Both the position numbers and the translations under genes were made by a program. 64,000 bases of DNA, taken from NCBI RefSeq assembly GCF_900046455.1, contig NZ_FCOT01000011.1, forward strand, positions 248,001-312,000, given 5' to 3'. A model generated the notes under the pieces. That model saw only the letters and a list, made by a program, of their open reading frames with translations, was not told the DNA's origin and made no database searches. Origin of the DNA: Cellulomonas timonensis. GTDB lineage: Bacteria > Actinomycetota > Actinomycetes > Actinomycetales > Cellulomonadaceae. Numbering within the stretch: position 1 is the stretch's first letter; every line of letters starts with the position of its first letter. Positions 15,438 through 26,675 of this stretch are shown piece after piece.

Positions 15438-16847
15438 ATGGCCAACGATAGCAGCGAGCGAATCACCGCAGCGCTCCGGGAGTGGGTCGCGAACGCCCCG
15501 CCCGGGGCCCGGCTGCCGTCGAGTCGCGCCCTGACCGCTGAGCACGGCGCCAGCCCGGTCACGGTGGCCAGGGCGATGCGGAACCTGGCCGCGCTGGGGC
15601 TCATCGAGACCAGGCCGGGTGTCGGCGCCTTCGTCCGGCACATCCACACGTCACGACCGGCCGATTACGGATGGCAGACCGCGGCGCTCGGCGCTCCGCA
15701 CAGCCGCCTCTCGCTCCTGTCCTCGACGCAGCGGCCCATGGCGCCCGACGCGATCGGGCTGCACTCCGGCTACCCCGACCGCAAGCTCCTGCCCGAACGG
15801 CTCGTGCGCGCCGCAATCACCCGCGCCGCCCGCGCCGACATCGCCATGACCCGCGCGCCCGTCGCCGGGCTGCCGGAATTGCAAGCGTGGTTCGCGACCG
15901 AGCTCGCCGATGCCGCCCCGGTCGGCGTGGCGCCCGCCTCGGCGCGCGACGTGCTGATCCTGTCGGGCAGCCAGTCCGGCCTGAGCTCGATCTTCCGCGC
16001 CGTGGTCGGCGTGGGGCGCCCGCTCCTCATCGAGTCGCCGAGCTACTGGGGCGCGATCCTCGCCGCCGCCCAGGCCGGGGTCGAGCTCGTCCCTGTCCCG
16101 TCGGGGCCGGATGGACCGGACCCGGACGACGTCGCGCGCGCATTCGACGAGTCCGGCGCCCGCGCGTTCTACGCCCAGCCGACCTACGCCAACCCGACAG
16201 GGGCGCAGTGGTCCGAGCAGCGGGGCCACGACGTCCTCGACATCGTCCGCGACCGTGGCGCCTTCCTTATCGAGGACGACTGGGCGCATGACCTGGCCAT
16301 CGACACCGATGTGCGCCCGATCGCCGCGCAGGACGACGACGGCCACGTGATCTACCTCCGCTCGCTCACCAAGAGCGTCTCGCCCTCGCTGCGGGTCGCG
16401 GCCGTCATCGCGCGTGGCCCCGCCCGCGACCGCATCCTCGCCGACCGGGGGGCGGAGTCGATGTACGTCAGCGGGCTGCTGCAGACCGCGGCCCTGGACG
16501 TCGTCACCCAGCCCGCATGGCGCGGGCACCTCCGCGGCCTGCGCGCCCAGCTCCGCAACCGCCGCGACCTGCTCGTCGAGGCCCTGCGCGAGCACGTCCC
16601 CGAAGCCCGCCTGGAGCACATCCCCGCCGGGGGCCTCAACCTGTGGCTGCGCCTCCCGGACGGGACCGACCTCGACCTGCTCGCCCGCGACTGCGAGGCC
16701 CGCGGCGTGCTCATCGCCCCCGGCGCCGAGTGGTTCCCCGCTGAGGCGCCTGGGCCGCACATCCGGCTGAACTACTCCGGCCCCGACCCTGAGCGCTTCC
16801 CCGAGGCGGCGCAGATCATCGGCGCAGCACTCCGGGCGCTTCGCTGA
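15438..16847 (+). CDS. MocR-family regulator (GntR HTH fused to aminotransferase-like domain)
   Basis: A transcription factor that senses PLP or an amino compound. 469 residues: a winged helix (about 1-75; ITAALREWVANAPPGARLPSSRALTAEHGASPVTVARAM) and a fold-type I aminotransferase domain (about 110-465). The PLP-binding lysine is in IYLRSLTKSVSPSLR, with QPTYANPTGAQWS and EDDWAHDLAI as further cofactor contacts. It is divergent from the EamA gene and likely regulates it through the 15417-15428 palindrome. Confidence 0.93.
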   Translation: MANDSSERITAALREWVANAPPGARLPSSRALTAEHGASPVTVARAMRNLAALGLIETRPGVGAFVRHIHTSRPADYGWQTAALGAPHSRLSLLSSTQRPMAPDAIGLHSGYPDRKLLPERLVRAAITRAARADIAMTRAPVAGLPELQAWFATELADAAPVGVAPASARDVLILSGSQSGLSSIFRAVVGVGRPLLIESPSYWGAILAAAQAGVELVPVPSGPDGPDPDDVARAFDESGARAFYAQPTYANPTGAQWSEQRGHDVLDIVRDRGAFLIEDDWAHDLAIDTDVRPIAAQDDDGHVIYLRSLTKSVSPSLRVAAVIARGPARDRILADRGAESMYVSGLLQTAALDVVTQPAWRGHLRGLRAQLRNRRDLLVEALREHVPEARLEHIPAGGLNLWLRLPDGTDLDLLARDCEARGVLIAPGAEWFPAEAPGPHIRLNYSGPDPERFPEAAQIIGAALRALR

Positions 16848-16856
16848 CAGCGCGGG

Positions 16857-16885
16857 TGCGCGCGGCGAGGCGATTCCTCGCGCGT
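16857..16885 (+). terminator. Imperfect hairpin after the MocR gene
   Basis: GC-rich arms (about 16859-16870 and 16876-16885) form a stem with one bulged base around CGATT, ten bases after the stop. A weak terminator candidate. Confidence 0.35.
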
Positions 16886-16935
16886 CCGGTGCGGGGGCTG
16901 GCAGGATCGCCGCAGCCGATCAGGGGAGGCGTCAC

Positions 16936-17463
16936 ATGCGGGCTCAGCACACGCGGCGCAGGGTGTTCGGCGCGGTCGCGCTCACCGTTGCGCTCGCGGC
17001 TTCGGTCATGTGGTCGTGGCAGCCCTCGACGCCCCTCGACACGGCGTCAACGGCCGTGACGGCTGGGCTGCGCGTTGGCGAGACGGTGGAGATGCCCGAC
17101 GTCGGGGCGGGTGTCGCTGCTCGGGTCGACAGGGTCGAGCCGCTCTTCCGGTGCCCGGGTCGGTGGTGGCAGCCCCGGGGGACAGGGGTCCTGTTCAGCG
17201 GCCCGGTCACGCGGGTGACAGTGACAGTCCGTGGGATACCCGAGGTGGTCGGCGTGAGCCCGCGTCGCTCGTGGGCTGCGCTGAACGTGTTGGGTGACGC
17301 CTACACGGGGCCGACGGCGTGTGAGTGCGACGAGAGTTGCGAGGTGGAGCCGGTGACGACCGCGGACGGGCTGCGCTACACCGTGGTGTTCTTCACGGGT
17401 GGGACGTTCTCCGGCCTCGCGTTCACACCCGAGCCCGGCCAGCGCTTCGAATGGACGCTCTGA
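16936..17463 (+). CDS. Membrane-anchored or secreted protein, unknown
   Basis: 175 residues with a basic N terminus (MRAQHTRRR), one hydrophobic segment (VFGAVALTVALAASVMW), and an extracytoplasmic domain of about 135 residues that looks beta-rich. Cysteines occur in LFRCPGRW and in the CECDESCEVE cluster, suggesting disulphides. ATG at 16936 follows GGGGAGG at good spacing. No family was recognised. It stands alone between the MocR gene and the convergent ynfA-like gene. Confidence 0.72.
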   Translation: MRAQHTRRRVFGAVALTVALAASVMWSWQPSTPLDTASTAVTAGLRVGETVEMPDVGAGVAARVDRVEPLFRCPGRWWQPRGTGVLFSGPVTRVTVTVRGIPEVVGVSPRRSWAALNVLGDAYTGPTACECDESCEVEPVTTADGLRYTVVFFTGGTFSGLAFTPEPGQRFEWTL

Positions 17464-17484
17464 CCCCGATGCCCGCCCTGCCCC

Positions 17485-17814
17485 CTACTGGGGCCGCGGC
17501 GCGTACATGATGACGGCGACGCCCGCGAGGCAGATGAGGGCGCCGATGACGTCCCACCGGTCGGGCTTGAATCCGTCGACCACCATCCCCCAGGCGAGCG
17601 CCCCGGCCACGAACCCCCCGCCGTAGGCCGCGAGGATCCGCCCGAAGTTCGCGTCCGGCTGCAGAGTCGCGAACCCCCCGTACACGCCGAGGGCGATGAC
17701 ACCGGCGCCGATCCACGCCCAGCCCCGGTGCTCGCGGATGCCCTGCCACACCAGCCAGGCGCCGCCGATCTCGAAGAGCGCGGCGGCGGCGAACAGCGAG
17801 ATGGATCGGCCCAT
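17485..17814 (-). CDS. YnfA/UPF0060 family small membrane protein
   Basis: 109 residues with four hydrophobic segments and the UPF0060 pattern: [20 protein letters not shown] at the N terminus, [22 protein letters not shown] in the middle, and [27 protein letters not shown] at the end. The family resembles small multidrug resistance proteins; efflux of organic cations has been proposed, with the physiological role unsettled. It is divergent from the first of the two paralogous membrane proteins. Confidence 0.95.
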   Translation of the reverse strand: MGRSISLFAAAALFEIGGAWLVWQGIREHRGWAWIGAGVIALGVYGGFATLQPDANFGRILAAYGGGFVAGALAWGMVVDGFKPDRWDVIGALICLAGVAVIMYAPRPQ

Positions 17815-17878
17815 CGCCGGATCATGTCAGGCGGCGGGCCTGCCCGGTGTTCCCGTGATCGCACCTCAGCGGCCTCAA

Positions 17879-17894
17879 TGTGACGCGGGTCACG
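17879..17894. promoter_or_regulatory. Crp/GlxR-type box upstream of paralogue A
   Basis: TGTGA-N6-TCACG matches the Crp-family half-sites TGTGA/TCACA with one mismatch. It lies about 100 bases before the ATG at 17996. An equivalent box at nearly the same distance precedes the paralogue at 29451. A second block shared by both promoters lies at 17939-17975. Confidence 0.65.
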
Positions 17895-17995
17895 CCGTGG
17901 GTCCAGCCGAAGTGACGGCGGCGGAAGTGGACTTCGGGTGGGATGCGGGGGCACGCGGGCCAGCAGCGGACCGCCGGATCTCATCTGGGGGATCG

Positions 17996-19471
17996 ATGCC
18001 CGAGCTCGACGTCGAGGAACTCTGGATCGCGTGGGTGAACAGCGCCAACGAGATGGACGAGTTCGTGCTGGTCTCCGACCTGCTCGAATCGGCGGCGGCT
18101 CGCGGCCACGGGGACGGGATCGAGCTCGGGCGGGCGAGGGCCGCAATCCTCGCAGGGCGTCCTGCCCTGGCAGCAGGCCTCCTGGCAGACGTCGACCGCT
18201 CAGTCCTCACCAACAGTGAGCTCACATGGCGTGACGTCACCGCGATGGCGGCGTGGGCTGCGCTGGGTGATGTCGAGGCGCTCGAAGCGCTGGTCCGCGC
18301 GGGTCAGCACACCGACGGGCCGCGGAAGGCGAGCCACCTGTACCTCCTGGCCGCCGCAGCGGAGCAGGCAGGTCAGCTCGACCTGGCCGACGCCGTGTGG
18401 AGGGAGCTCTCGGAGACGACGAACCTGACGTCGGCCGTGCTCACGCCGAACATCGTCGCCGACATCCTCCAGCGCTCGACCACTGACCCTGGCCTGGCTG
18501 CTGGGACGCTCGGCAAGGCAGCGCGCGAGGTCATCGAGCTGATTCCGATGCCCGAGGACAGCCTGCGTCCGACACTCGACGTCGTGGCGCGGCTCGAGGC
18601 CCGTGGCGACCGTGCCGGGGCCTGGCTCCTGCTCGAGGCGATGTCCGCGCTGCGACCTGTCGCCAAGGGCCTGGGCCCCCTGCGTAAGGAGCGCTCGTCG
18701 GGTGGCGGGTGGTGGTGGGAGCGGCTCCCGGGGCTCATGGCGGTGGTGGCCGCGGCCGTGATCACCGTCGCTGGGACGTTGAGGGGGCTCCCCAACGGGT
18801 TCGCGCTCGGCAGCGTGCTCTTCGCGGTCGCGGTGTGGAAGCTGTGGCGCCTCCCGCAGGGGAGGGGCCTCTCCGGTGTCGACCCCGTCGTGCTGGCCGC
18901 GGTGCGCAGGCTCCTGCCGGACGTCGTGTCCGAGATCCCCGCGCGGATCCGGACCGTCGCGGCGCACATCACCGGCGGCGGGATCGGGCTCCTCTGGGCG
19001 ATCCTCGTCGTGAGCCTGTGCACCGAGCTGCTGCTGACGGACCTCTACGACGCGAACCGCGAGACCAGCGACGCGATCATCTTCCCGTTCATCGCGCTGT
19101 GCACGGTGATCGGCGGCATCGTCGGACCCCGCCAGCTCCGGCGCCTGCAAATCGCGTCCGCGCGGCAGCTCGTGAACACGCGACGGGCCGCTCAGGTGAT
19201 TCCCGCGGGCCAATGCGTGTGCGTGAGCTCGAGCCGTATGCGCGACATCAAGGCCGAGAGGTACCTCGCCGACCACCTGCGCGCCCCCCAGCCCGATGTC
19301 GCCGCGGCCGTGCCCGTCATCCCGTCGGCCACGCTCACGGCGCACCAGTGCCCCCTGTCGAAGACGCCGTGGCTCGAGGTGCGCCGGCCAGATAGAGAGG
19401 TGCTGCTGCTCAGGGGCGCCCTCGCCTACGTGTCGGACGAGAGCGAGGACACGGTGGGCGGCTACCTCTGA
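17996..19471 (+). CDS. Paralogue A of an unrecognised 491-residue membrane protein family
   Basis: No known family was recognised. The N-terminal half (about 1-235) is soluble, Ala/Leu-rich and helical, looking like degenerate TPR/HEAT repeats: WVNSANEMDEFVLVSDLLESA, GRPALAAGLLADVDRSVL, WRDVTAMAAWAALGD. Two hydrophobic segments follow (about 245-285), then a linker and two more (about 325-385). The C-terminal cytoplasmic or exposed domain (about 385-491) has CVCVSS, HQCPLSKTPW and a terminal DTVGGYL. The ATG is preceded by GGGGGAT. The same length and layout recur at 29451-30926, with near-identical motifs (MDEFV, RPALAAGLLADV, HQCP-S-TPW, VGGYL). Expression is probably under a Crp-type regulator. 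Confidence 0.8.
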   Translation: MPELDVEELWIAWVNSANEMDEFVLVSDLLESAAARGHGDGIELGRARAAILAGRPALAAGLLADVDRSVLTNSELTWRDVTAMAAWAALGDVEALEALVRAGQHTDGPRKASHLYLLAAAAEQAGQLDLADAVWRELSETTNLTSAVLTPNIVADILQRSTTDPGLAAGTLGKAAREVIELIPMPEDSLRPTLDVVARLEARGDRAGAWLLLEAMSALRPVAKGLGPLRKERSSGGGWWWERLPGLMAVVAAAVITVAGTLRGLPNGFALGSVLFAVAVWKLWRLPQGRGLSGVDPVVLAAVRRLLPDVVSEIPARIRTVAAHITGGGIGLLWAILVVSLCTELLLTDLYDANRETSDAIIFPFIALCTVIGGIVGPRQLRRLQIASARQLVNTRRAAQVIPAGQCVCVSSSRMRDIKAERYLADHLRAPQPDVAAAVPVIPSATLTAHQCPLSKTPWLEVRRPDREVLLLRGALAYVSDESEDTVGGYL

Positions 19472-19500
19472 GGCGCGTGCCGGCGGCGGTCGCGGCCTGC

Positions 19501-19830
19501 TCAGCCCGGTTGCAGGTCGAGCACCACGTCGAGATCGGCGTCGTCGAACGGCAGCAGGCACGCCCGCAGGTTCGCGCGGTGCTCCTCATCGATGGGGAGC
19601 GTCGACGCGTAGGCGACCTTCCTCGCACGCTCGAAGTCCTCGGACTGCATCGCGTAGACCAGCAGCAGGCCGTCGCCGGTGTCGATGAGCGCGGCGGTCT
19701 CGTGGTCGATGCCCTCCTCGATGAGCGTGGCCTCGGCCTCGGCGCGACGCGGTCCCTGAACCTCGGCGAACCAGTCACGGAGCCGCTGCTCCTGGCCGGG
19801 CCTGACGCGGCGGATGGTCAGGTCGATCAT
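19501..19830 (-). CDS. DUF6176 family protein
   Basis: 109 residues, predicted cytosolic, beginning MIDLTIRRVRPGQEQRLRDWFAE and continuing RAEAEATLIEEGIDHETAALID and LLVYAMQSEDFERARK, then PIDEEHRANLRACL. This matches the small DUF6176 family, a dimeric alpha-beta-barrel-like fold of unknown role. ATG at 19830 follows GGAGGAA at good spacing. It is convergent with paralogue A and divergent from the HNH gene. Confidence 0.85.
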   Translation of the reverse strand: MIDLTIRRVRPGQEQRLRDWFAEVQGPRRAEAEATLIEEGIDHETAALIDTGDGLLLVYAMQSEDFERARKVAYASTLPIDEEHRANLRACLLPFDDADLDVVLDLQPG

Positions 19831-19954
19831 CGGGTTCCTCCGGGCGGATGGCGTGGCGGAGCGAGCCCGCCACCCTAGCCACACGCCGACAACGGGGGAC
19901 AGGCCTGCTGGCATCTCTCCGAGCGACGACCTGGCCCACCGGTGTGTCCACAGG

Positions 19955-20971
19955 ATGGCGCGCCGGCAGATGAGGGATCGTGCTCCCGTGGTGTTCACCG
20001 AGCGCGACTACCTCGACCTGACCTTGGGTGATGCCCAACGTCAGTGGCAGGGCATCGCGGCGCGACGGGCGGTGCCGACGGGCAGCAGACAGGTGGCGTT
20101 CGTGCCCGTCGAGACACTGCTGTGTCTGGCGGCGATGTATGTGGTGGACCATTCGCGTTTCGGAAGCAGTTCGGCCCACCGCGCTCCCGATCCGATACAG
20201 CAGCTGGGCCGGCTCTTCAAGCGGCCGCCGTCCAGCATCCTCGCCAAGATGGCGAATTTGGACGGCAGCCGGGCGCATGGAGCTCGATTCGACCTCCTTG
20301 CCGGCGCGACACTGCGCTCGGACTCGGCTCGCATGGCCGAGGTCTACCGCACGATTCTCGCGGGCGCGCGATCTGCCGGGATCGGTGAGGAGCCCTTGCC
20401 CGACTTTCTGCACATCGAGCGCGGCGGCGTTCTTGAACTGCTCGGGCAGGAGGAGCTCGCCGACAGTTCCACCGAGGCATCGCTGGAACGCGAGCTCCAA
20501 CAGTGGGTCGAACTGCAGGGTGACCTGCCGGAGTCGGTCACTGAGCGGCTCCTGTGGGCCCGCGTCCGAGTGGGGCAGCACCGCTTCGCCAAGGACGTGC
20601 TGACCAACTGCGGCAGTGCGTGCGTGTTCTGCGGCTTCGCGATGGGCGGTGCCGTGGGCCCGAGCCTGCTTCGCGCGAGCCACATCAAACCGTGGCGGGA
20701 CTCCAACCATCGAGAGCGCCTCGAGGTGACGAACGGCATCGCTGCCTGCCCGACACATGACGCGGCGTTCGACGTCGGGCTCATCACCGTGGACAGCGAT
20801 CTGACAGTGCATCGCTCTGGTCGGCTGCGATCGGCGATGGCACACAACGAGGCAGTGCGCCGCGCGTTCGAGCCGGGGGCAATGCGGGCCTCCATCGCGC
20901 TTCCCTCCGATGCTGTCGCCCCGGGGAGGGTCTTCGTCGACTGGCATCGCGCCAACGTCTTTGCGGCGTAG
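19955..20971 (+). CDS. HNH endonuclease with N-terminal restriction-like domain
   Basis: 339 codons. The N-terminal domain (about 1-150) contains LGRLFKRPPSSILAKMANLDGSRAHGARFD, a pattern found in putative HNH restriction enzymes of Actinobacteria. The C-terminal HNH core (about 205-290) has CVFCGF, LLRASHIKPW and GIAACPTHDAAFDVG, with the catalytic His in SHIKPW and Asn/His in the NGIAACPTHDAAFD helix. Start uncertain: ATG 19955 and ATG 19970 lack good ribosome sites, while GTG 19988 has GAGGGA at the right distance. No methyltransferase gene is adjacent, so a modification-dependent (type IV-like) or orphan nuclease is possible; that is inference. Confidence 0.85.
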   Translation: MARRQMRDRAPVVFTERDYLDLTLGDAQRQWQGIAARRAVPTGSRQVAFVPVETLLCLAAMYVVDHSRFGSSSAHRAPDPIQQLGRLFKRPPSSILAKMANLDGSRAHGARFDLLAGATLRSDSARMAEVYRTILAGARSAGIGEEPLPDFLHIERGGVLELLGQEELADSSTEASLERELQQWVELQGDLPESVTERLLWARVRVGQHRFAKDVLTNCGSACVFCGFAMGGAVGPSLLRASHIKPWRDSNHRERLEVTNGIAACPTHDAAFDVGLITVDSDLTVHRSGRLRSAMAHNEAVRRAFEPGAMRASIALPSDAVAPGRVFVDWHRANVFAA

Positions 20972-21079
20972 GCGGTCCGGGCCGTCCGCCCGCCCTGCGT
21001 GGATGCAGGCATTCGCACCTCGTGACGCTGGCAGGGCGGCAGTAACGTCAGCGGGAGCGTCCGATCCGCGAGGAGTCCG

Positions 21080-22216
21080 ATGACCGCGCACCGTCGTCCC
21101 GCCCGGCTCGCCGTGACGCTCGCGGCTGGCGTGATCGCACTGCTCACCGCGTGCACCGGCGCGGGCGATCCGACTCCGTCGCCGTCGGATGCCAGCCCGC
21201 CTGCGACGGGCCCCACCACCGCTGGCCCGTCCACAGCATTGATGCCCACCGGCGTCCCGCAGCCCATCGCCACCGGCCTCGACACCCCGTGGTCCGTCGC
21301 GTTCCTCGAGGGGACGCCGTTGGTCAGCGAGCGGGACACCGCCCGGATCCTCGAGCTCGCGCAGGACGGCGCGGCGCGTGAGGTGGGGGTCGTCGAGGGA
21401 GTGGTGAGCCGGGGCGAGGCCGGGCTGCTGGGCCTGGCGGTCGATGATCAGCGGCGCCTGTACGTGTACTCGACGGCGGCCGACGGCAACCGCGTCCAGC
21501 GGTTCGACGTCTCAGGGGAGCCCGGCGCGCTGAGCCTCGGCGAGCCGACGACGCTCATCGACGGTCTGCCCGCCGCGGGCAACCACGACGGCGGGCGGCT
21601 CGCCTTCGGCCCCGACGGGATGCTCTACGCGACAGTCGGGGACGCGGGCCGCCCCGACAGCGCCCAGGACCTGGACTCGCTCGCGGGGAAGATCCTGCGG
21701 ATGACCCCCGACGGCGACGTCCCCGCCGACAACCCCTTCGACGACTCCCTCGTGTACAGCTACGGGCATCGCAACCCGCAGGGCCTGGCATGGGCGCAGG
21801 ACGGCACGATGTTCGCCACCGAGTTCGGGCAGGACACCTGGGACGAGCTGAACGTCATCACCGCTGGCGGCAACTACGGCTGGCCCGTCGTGGAGGGCAT
21901 CGCCGGCGAGGAGGGCTACCTCGACCCGGTGCAGCAGTGGAACCCGGACGTCGCCAGCCCCAGCGGCATGGCGCACGTCGACGGGACGCTGTTCCTCGCC
22001 AACCTGCGCGGACGCGTGCTGCGGGCCGTCCCCGTGAGTGACCCCGGGACGTCGACGGACCTCTACTCCGGCGAGTACGGGCGCATCCGCGACGCGGTGC
22101 TGGCGCCCGATGGGCGGCTGTGGTTCGTCACCCAGAACACCGACGGGCGCGGCGATCCAGGGCCGGACGACGACCGCATCCTCGCGGTGGATCTCGCGGT
22201 GGCGCCCACGCCCTAG
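21080..22216 (+). CDS. PQQ-dependent sugar dehydrogenase-like lipoprotein
   Basis: A secreted soluble aldose/sorbosone dehydrogenase-fold protein, lipid anchored: signal peptide with lipobox LLTAC (Cys near residue 25) and a Ser/Pro/Thr linker. The six-bladed propeller covers about residues 60-370, with GLDTPWSVAFLEG at the start, GEAGLLGLAVDD, NHDGGRLAFGPDGMLYATVGDAG and SYGHRNPQGLAWAQDGTMFATEFGQDTWDELN. The His and Arg residues that contact PQQ and glucose in this family appear present. The family oxidises aldoses, but many actinobacterial members have no proven substrate. GAGGAG precedes the ATG. Confidence 0.93.
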   Translation: MTAHRRPARLAVTLAAGVIALLTACTGAGDPTPSPSDASPPATGPTTAGPSTALMPTGVPQPIATGLDTPWSVAFLEGTPLVSERDTARILELAQDGAAREVGVVEGVVSRGEAGLLGLAVDDQRRLYVYSTAADGNRVQRFDVSGEPGALSLGEPTTLIDGLPAAGNHDGGRLAFGPDGMLYATVGDAGRPDSAQDLDSLAGKILRMTPDGDVPADNPFDDSLVYSYGHRNPQGLAWAQDGTMFATEFGQDTWDELNVITAGGNYGWPVVEGIAGEEGYLDPVQQWNPDVASPSGMAHVDGTLFLANLRGRVLRAVPVSDPGTSTDLYSGEYGRIRDAVLAPDGRLWFVTQNTDGRGDPGPDDDRILAVDLAVAPTP

Positions 22217-22364
22217 ACGGCGATCGCACCACGCGGGAAATCACGGGTCAGGTGGGTGGCATTTCCGTTACGTTCCACGGGGTCGTGTCGTGCCGAGGCC
22301 CGGAGAGCACTCGCTGGCGGCGGCAACGCGTTCGGCCGCAGCCGTCAGCAACGAAGGAGCCCCT

Positions 22365-24274
<1,910 letters not shown>

Positions 24275-24278
<4 letters not shown>

Positions 24279-26056
24279 ACGACGTCCTGTTCTGCCTGGG
24301 CCGGCTGTTCGCGATCGGATGGCGGCTCGACCGTCGGCGGCTCGTGGTCGGCGGGAGCCTGCTGCTGCTGGGCGCGGTCGCCACGCCGCTCGTCGCGCTC
24401 GGCGCCGGGCGCCTCGTGGACGGCGTGCTCGAGGGTGATGCCGGGCGGGCGACGGGCTGGGTGGTCGTCGTCGCGCTCGCGTTGACGGGCGAGCTCATGC
24501 TCGGGCACTTCGCGCACCTGTACTACTTCGAGCTCGCGGAGCTCACCGAGGAGGAGTTCAACCGGCAGCTGCTCCGGCTGGTCAACGGCCCGCGCCACCT
24601 CGACCGCGCCGACGATCCCGCGTTCGCGGACCGCGTCGACCTGCTGCGCCAGGACGTCATGCAGATGCGCACGACGGTGCACCTCGGGCTCCAGCTCGGC
24701 GCCACGTGCGTGCAGGTGCTGCTGACGGCCGTTGTGTTGGCGACCGTGTCGCCGTGGCTTCCGCTGCTCGCGGTCGTCGCGGTGCTGCCGGTGCTGGTCG
24801 GCCGTCGCGCCGAGACGGGGCTCCAGGCTGTGCGCGAGGAGCAGGCGCCTGTCACCCGGGCCATCCGCTCGCTGCGCGGGCTTGCGGCGAGCCCGGCGTC
24901 GCAGAAGGAGATCCGGCTCAGCGGCGGCGCGGACTTCATCGTGGAGCGGCAGCGGGCGCTGCTCACCTCCTATGGCTCCGCGATGTCGCGGGCCGACGTG
25001 CGGTACGCGTTGCTGCGCACCGGCGGGCAGCTCGCGTTCGGCGTCGCGTACGCGGGCGCTGTCGTCGGGGCGTTCGCGCTGGCCCGCGACGGGCGCGCGA
25101 GCGTCGGCGACGTGGTGCTGACGATCACGCTCGCCACGCAGCTCAGCGTGCAGATGTCCGCGGGCGTCGAGCTGCTCGGCTCGGTGCATCGCGCGTCGGC
25201 GGGCCTGCGGCGCTTCGTGGCTCTCGCCACCGAGGTCGCGGCCGATGACGAGGCGCCGGCCACCGACCCACTGCCCGCCGACACCGGCGACGGCATTCGG
25301 ATTGAGGGCCTCACGTTCCGGTACCCGGGCTCCGAGCGCACCGTCCTCGACGGCGTCGACCTGCACCTGCCCGCGGGCGCGTCGGTGGCCCTCGTCGGTG
25401 AGAACGGCGCCGGCAAGAGCACGCTGCTCAAGCTCCTCGCCGGCCTGTACCGGCCGACGTCCGGGCGCATCCTGATCGGCGGCTCCGACCTCGCGGCCGT
25501 CGAGCCCGACCGGTGGCGCGAGCGCACCGCCGCCCTCTACCAGGACTTCGCGCGCGTCGAGCTCTCGCTCCAGCAGAGCATCGGCATCGGCCGCGTGGAC
25601 TCCGTCGACGCCCCGGAGCCCGTCCGTGCGGCCCTCGCCCGCACCGGCGCCCCCCTCGCCGACGAGCTGGCGCTCGGCGACGTGCTCGGCATCGGCTACG
25701 ACGACGGACGCGAGCTGTCGGGCGGGCAGTGGCAGAACATCGGCTTCGCGCGGTCGCTGATGCGCGACGACCCGCTGCTGCTCATCCTCGACGAGCCCGC
25801 GGCGGCCCTCGACGCGCTCGCGGAGCAGCGGCTCGTCGACGCCTACCAGTCCACAGCGGCAGAGGTCGCCGCGCGGGTCGGCGGCGTCACGCTGTTCGTC
25901 ACCCACCGCATGTCGACGGTGCGGCTCGCGGATCGGATCGTCGTGCTCGACGGGGGGCGCGTCGTCGAGCACGGCACGCATCCCGAGCTGATCGCGGCCG
26001 ACGGCCGGTACGCCGAGCTCTGGGCGCTGCAAGCACGGGCCTACGCGGAGTCCTGA
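24275..26056 (+). CDS. ABC transporter, fused permease/ATPase, subunit 2
   Basis: Partner of the preceding gene, translationally coupled by a 4-base ATGA overlap. 593 residues: six-TM domain (about 20-310) and nucleotide-binding domain (about 345-585) with Walker A GENGAGKSTLLKL, signature LSGGQWQNIGFARS, Walker B LLILDEPAAALD and switch His in LFVTHRMSTVRLADR. Catalytic glutamates are present in both subunits, so neither site is obviously degenerate. The next gene starts 30 bases later behind its own palindromic operator. Confidence 0.93.
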
Positions 26057-26067
26057 TCCACCGGGCG

Positions 26068-26087
26068 ATGTGTACGCTCGTACACAT
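26068..26087. promoter_or_regulatory. Perfect 20-base palindrome overlapping the acetyltransferase start
   Basis: Nine-base arms (26068-26076 and 26079-26087) with a 2-base centre. The palindrome contains a -10-like TACGCT (26073-26078) and ends in the first two bases of the ATG at 26086. No Shine-Dalgarno site is present, so the message may be leaderless. The TetR gene downstream is the obvious candidate repressor. Confidence 0.75.
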
Positions 26088-26673
26088 GACGACGACTGAC
26101 TACTTCGCGGGCGACGACCGGACCAACCACGAGCGCATGCTCGCCGGCGACCTGTACATCGCCGACGACCCGGCCATCGCCGAGAGCCAGAAGAAGGCCG
26201 TCCAGCTCGCCGCGCGGTTCCAGGCCGCCTACGACCAGGACCCCGACGCCGGCCAGCGCGTCGCGCGCGAGCTGTTCGGAAGCCTCGACGAGACCGCCTT
26301 CGTGCGGGCGCCCGTCTACGTCGACTACGGCGACCAGATCACCGTGGGCCCCCGCACGTTCATCAACATGGGCCTGACGGCGCTCGACGTGGCGCCCATC
26401 AGCATCGGCGCCGACTGCCAGATCGGCCCGCACGTGCAGCTCCTCACGCCCACGCACCCCGTGGAGCCGCAGCCCCGCCGCGACAAGCTCGAGGCCGCGC
26501 AGCCCATCACCATCGGCGACAACGTGTGGCTCGGGGGCGGCGTCATCGTGTGCCCCGGCGTGACGATCGGCGAGAACTCCGTGATCGGCGCCGGCTCGGT
26601 CGTCACCAAGGACATCCCCGCGAACGTCGTGGCCGTCGGCAACCCCGCGCGCGTCATCCGCGAGAACATCTGA
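26086..26673 (+). CDS. Sugar O-acetyltransferase (Maa/LacA/NodL type)
   Basis: Trimeric left-handed beta-helix enzyme that transfers acetyl from acetyl-CoA to sugars such as maltose or galactosides. 195 residues: N-terminal cap with ERMLAGDLYIADDPAIAESQ, hexapeptide repeats from about residue 75, VYVDYGDQITVGPRTFINMG, the catalytic His in LLTPTHPVEP, and the C-terminal VWLGGGVIVCPGVTIGENSVIGAGSVVTKDIP. The ATG lies inside a palindrome and has no ribosome site, which suggests a leaderless transcript. It is followed after two bases by its probable TetR repressor. Confidence 0.93.
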   Translation: MTTTDYFAGDDRTNHERMLAGDLYIADDPAIAESQKKAVQLAARFQAAYDQDPDAGQRVARELFGSLDETAFVRAPVYVDYGDQITVGPRTFINMGLTALDVAPISIGADCQIGPHVQLLTPTHPVEPQPRRDKLEAAQPITIGDNVWLGGGVIVCPGVTIGENSVIGAGSVVTKDIPANVVAVGNPARVIRENI

Positions 26674-26675
26674 CG

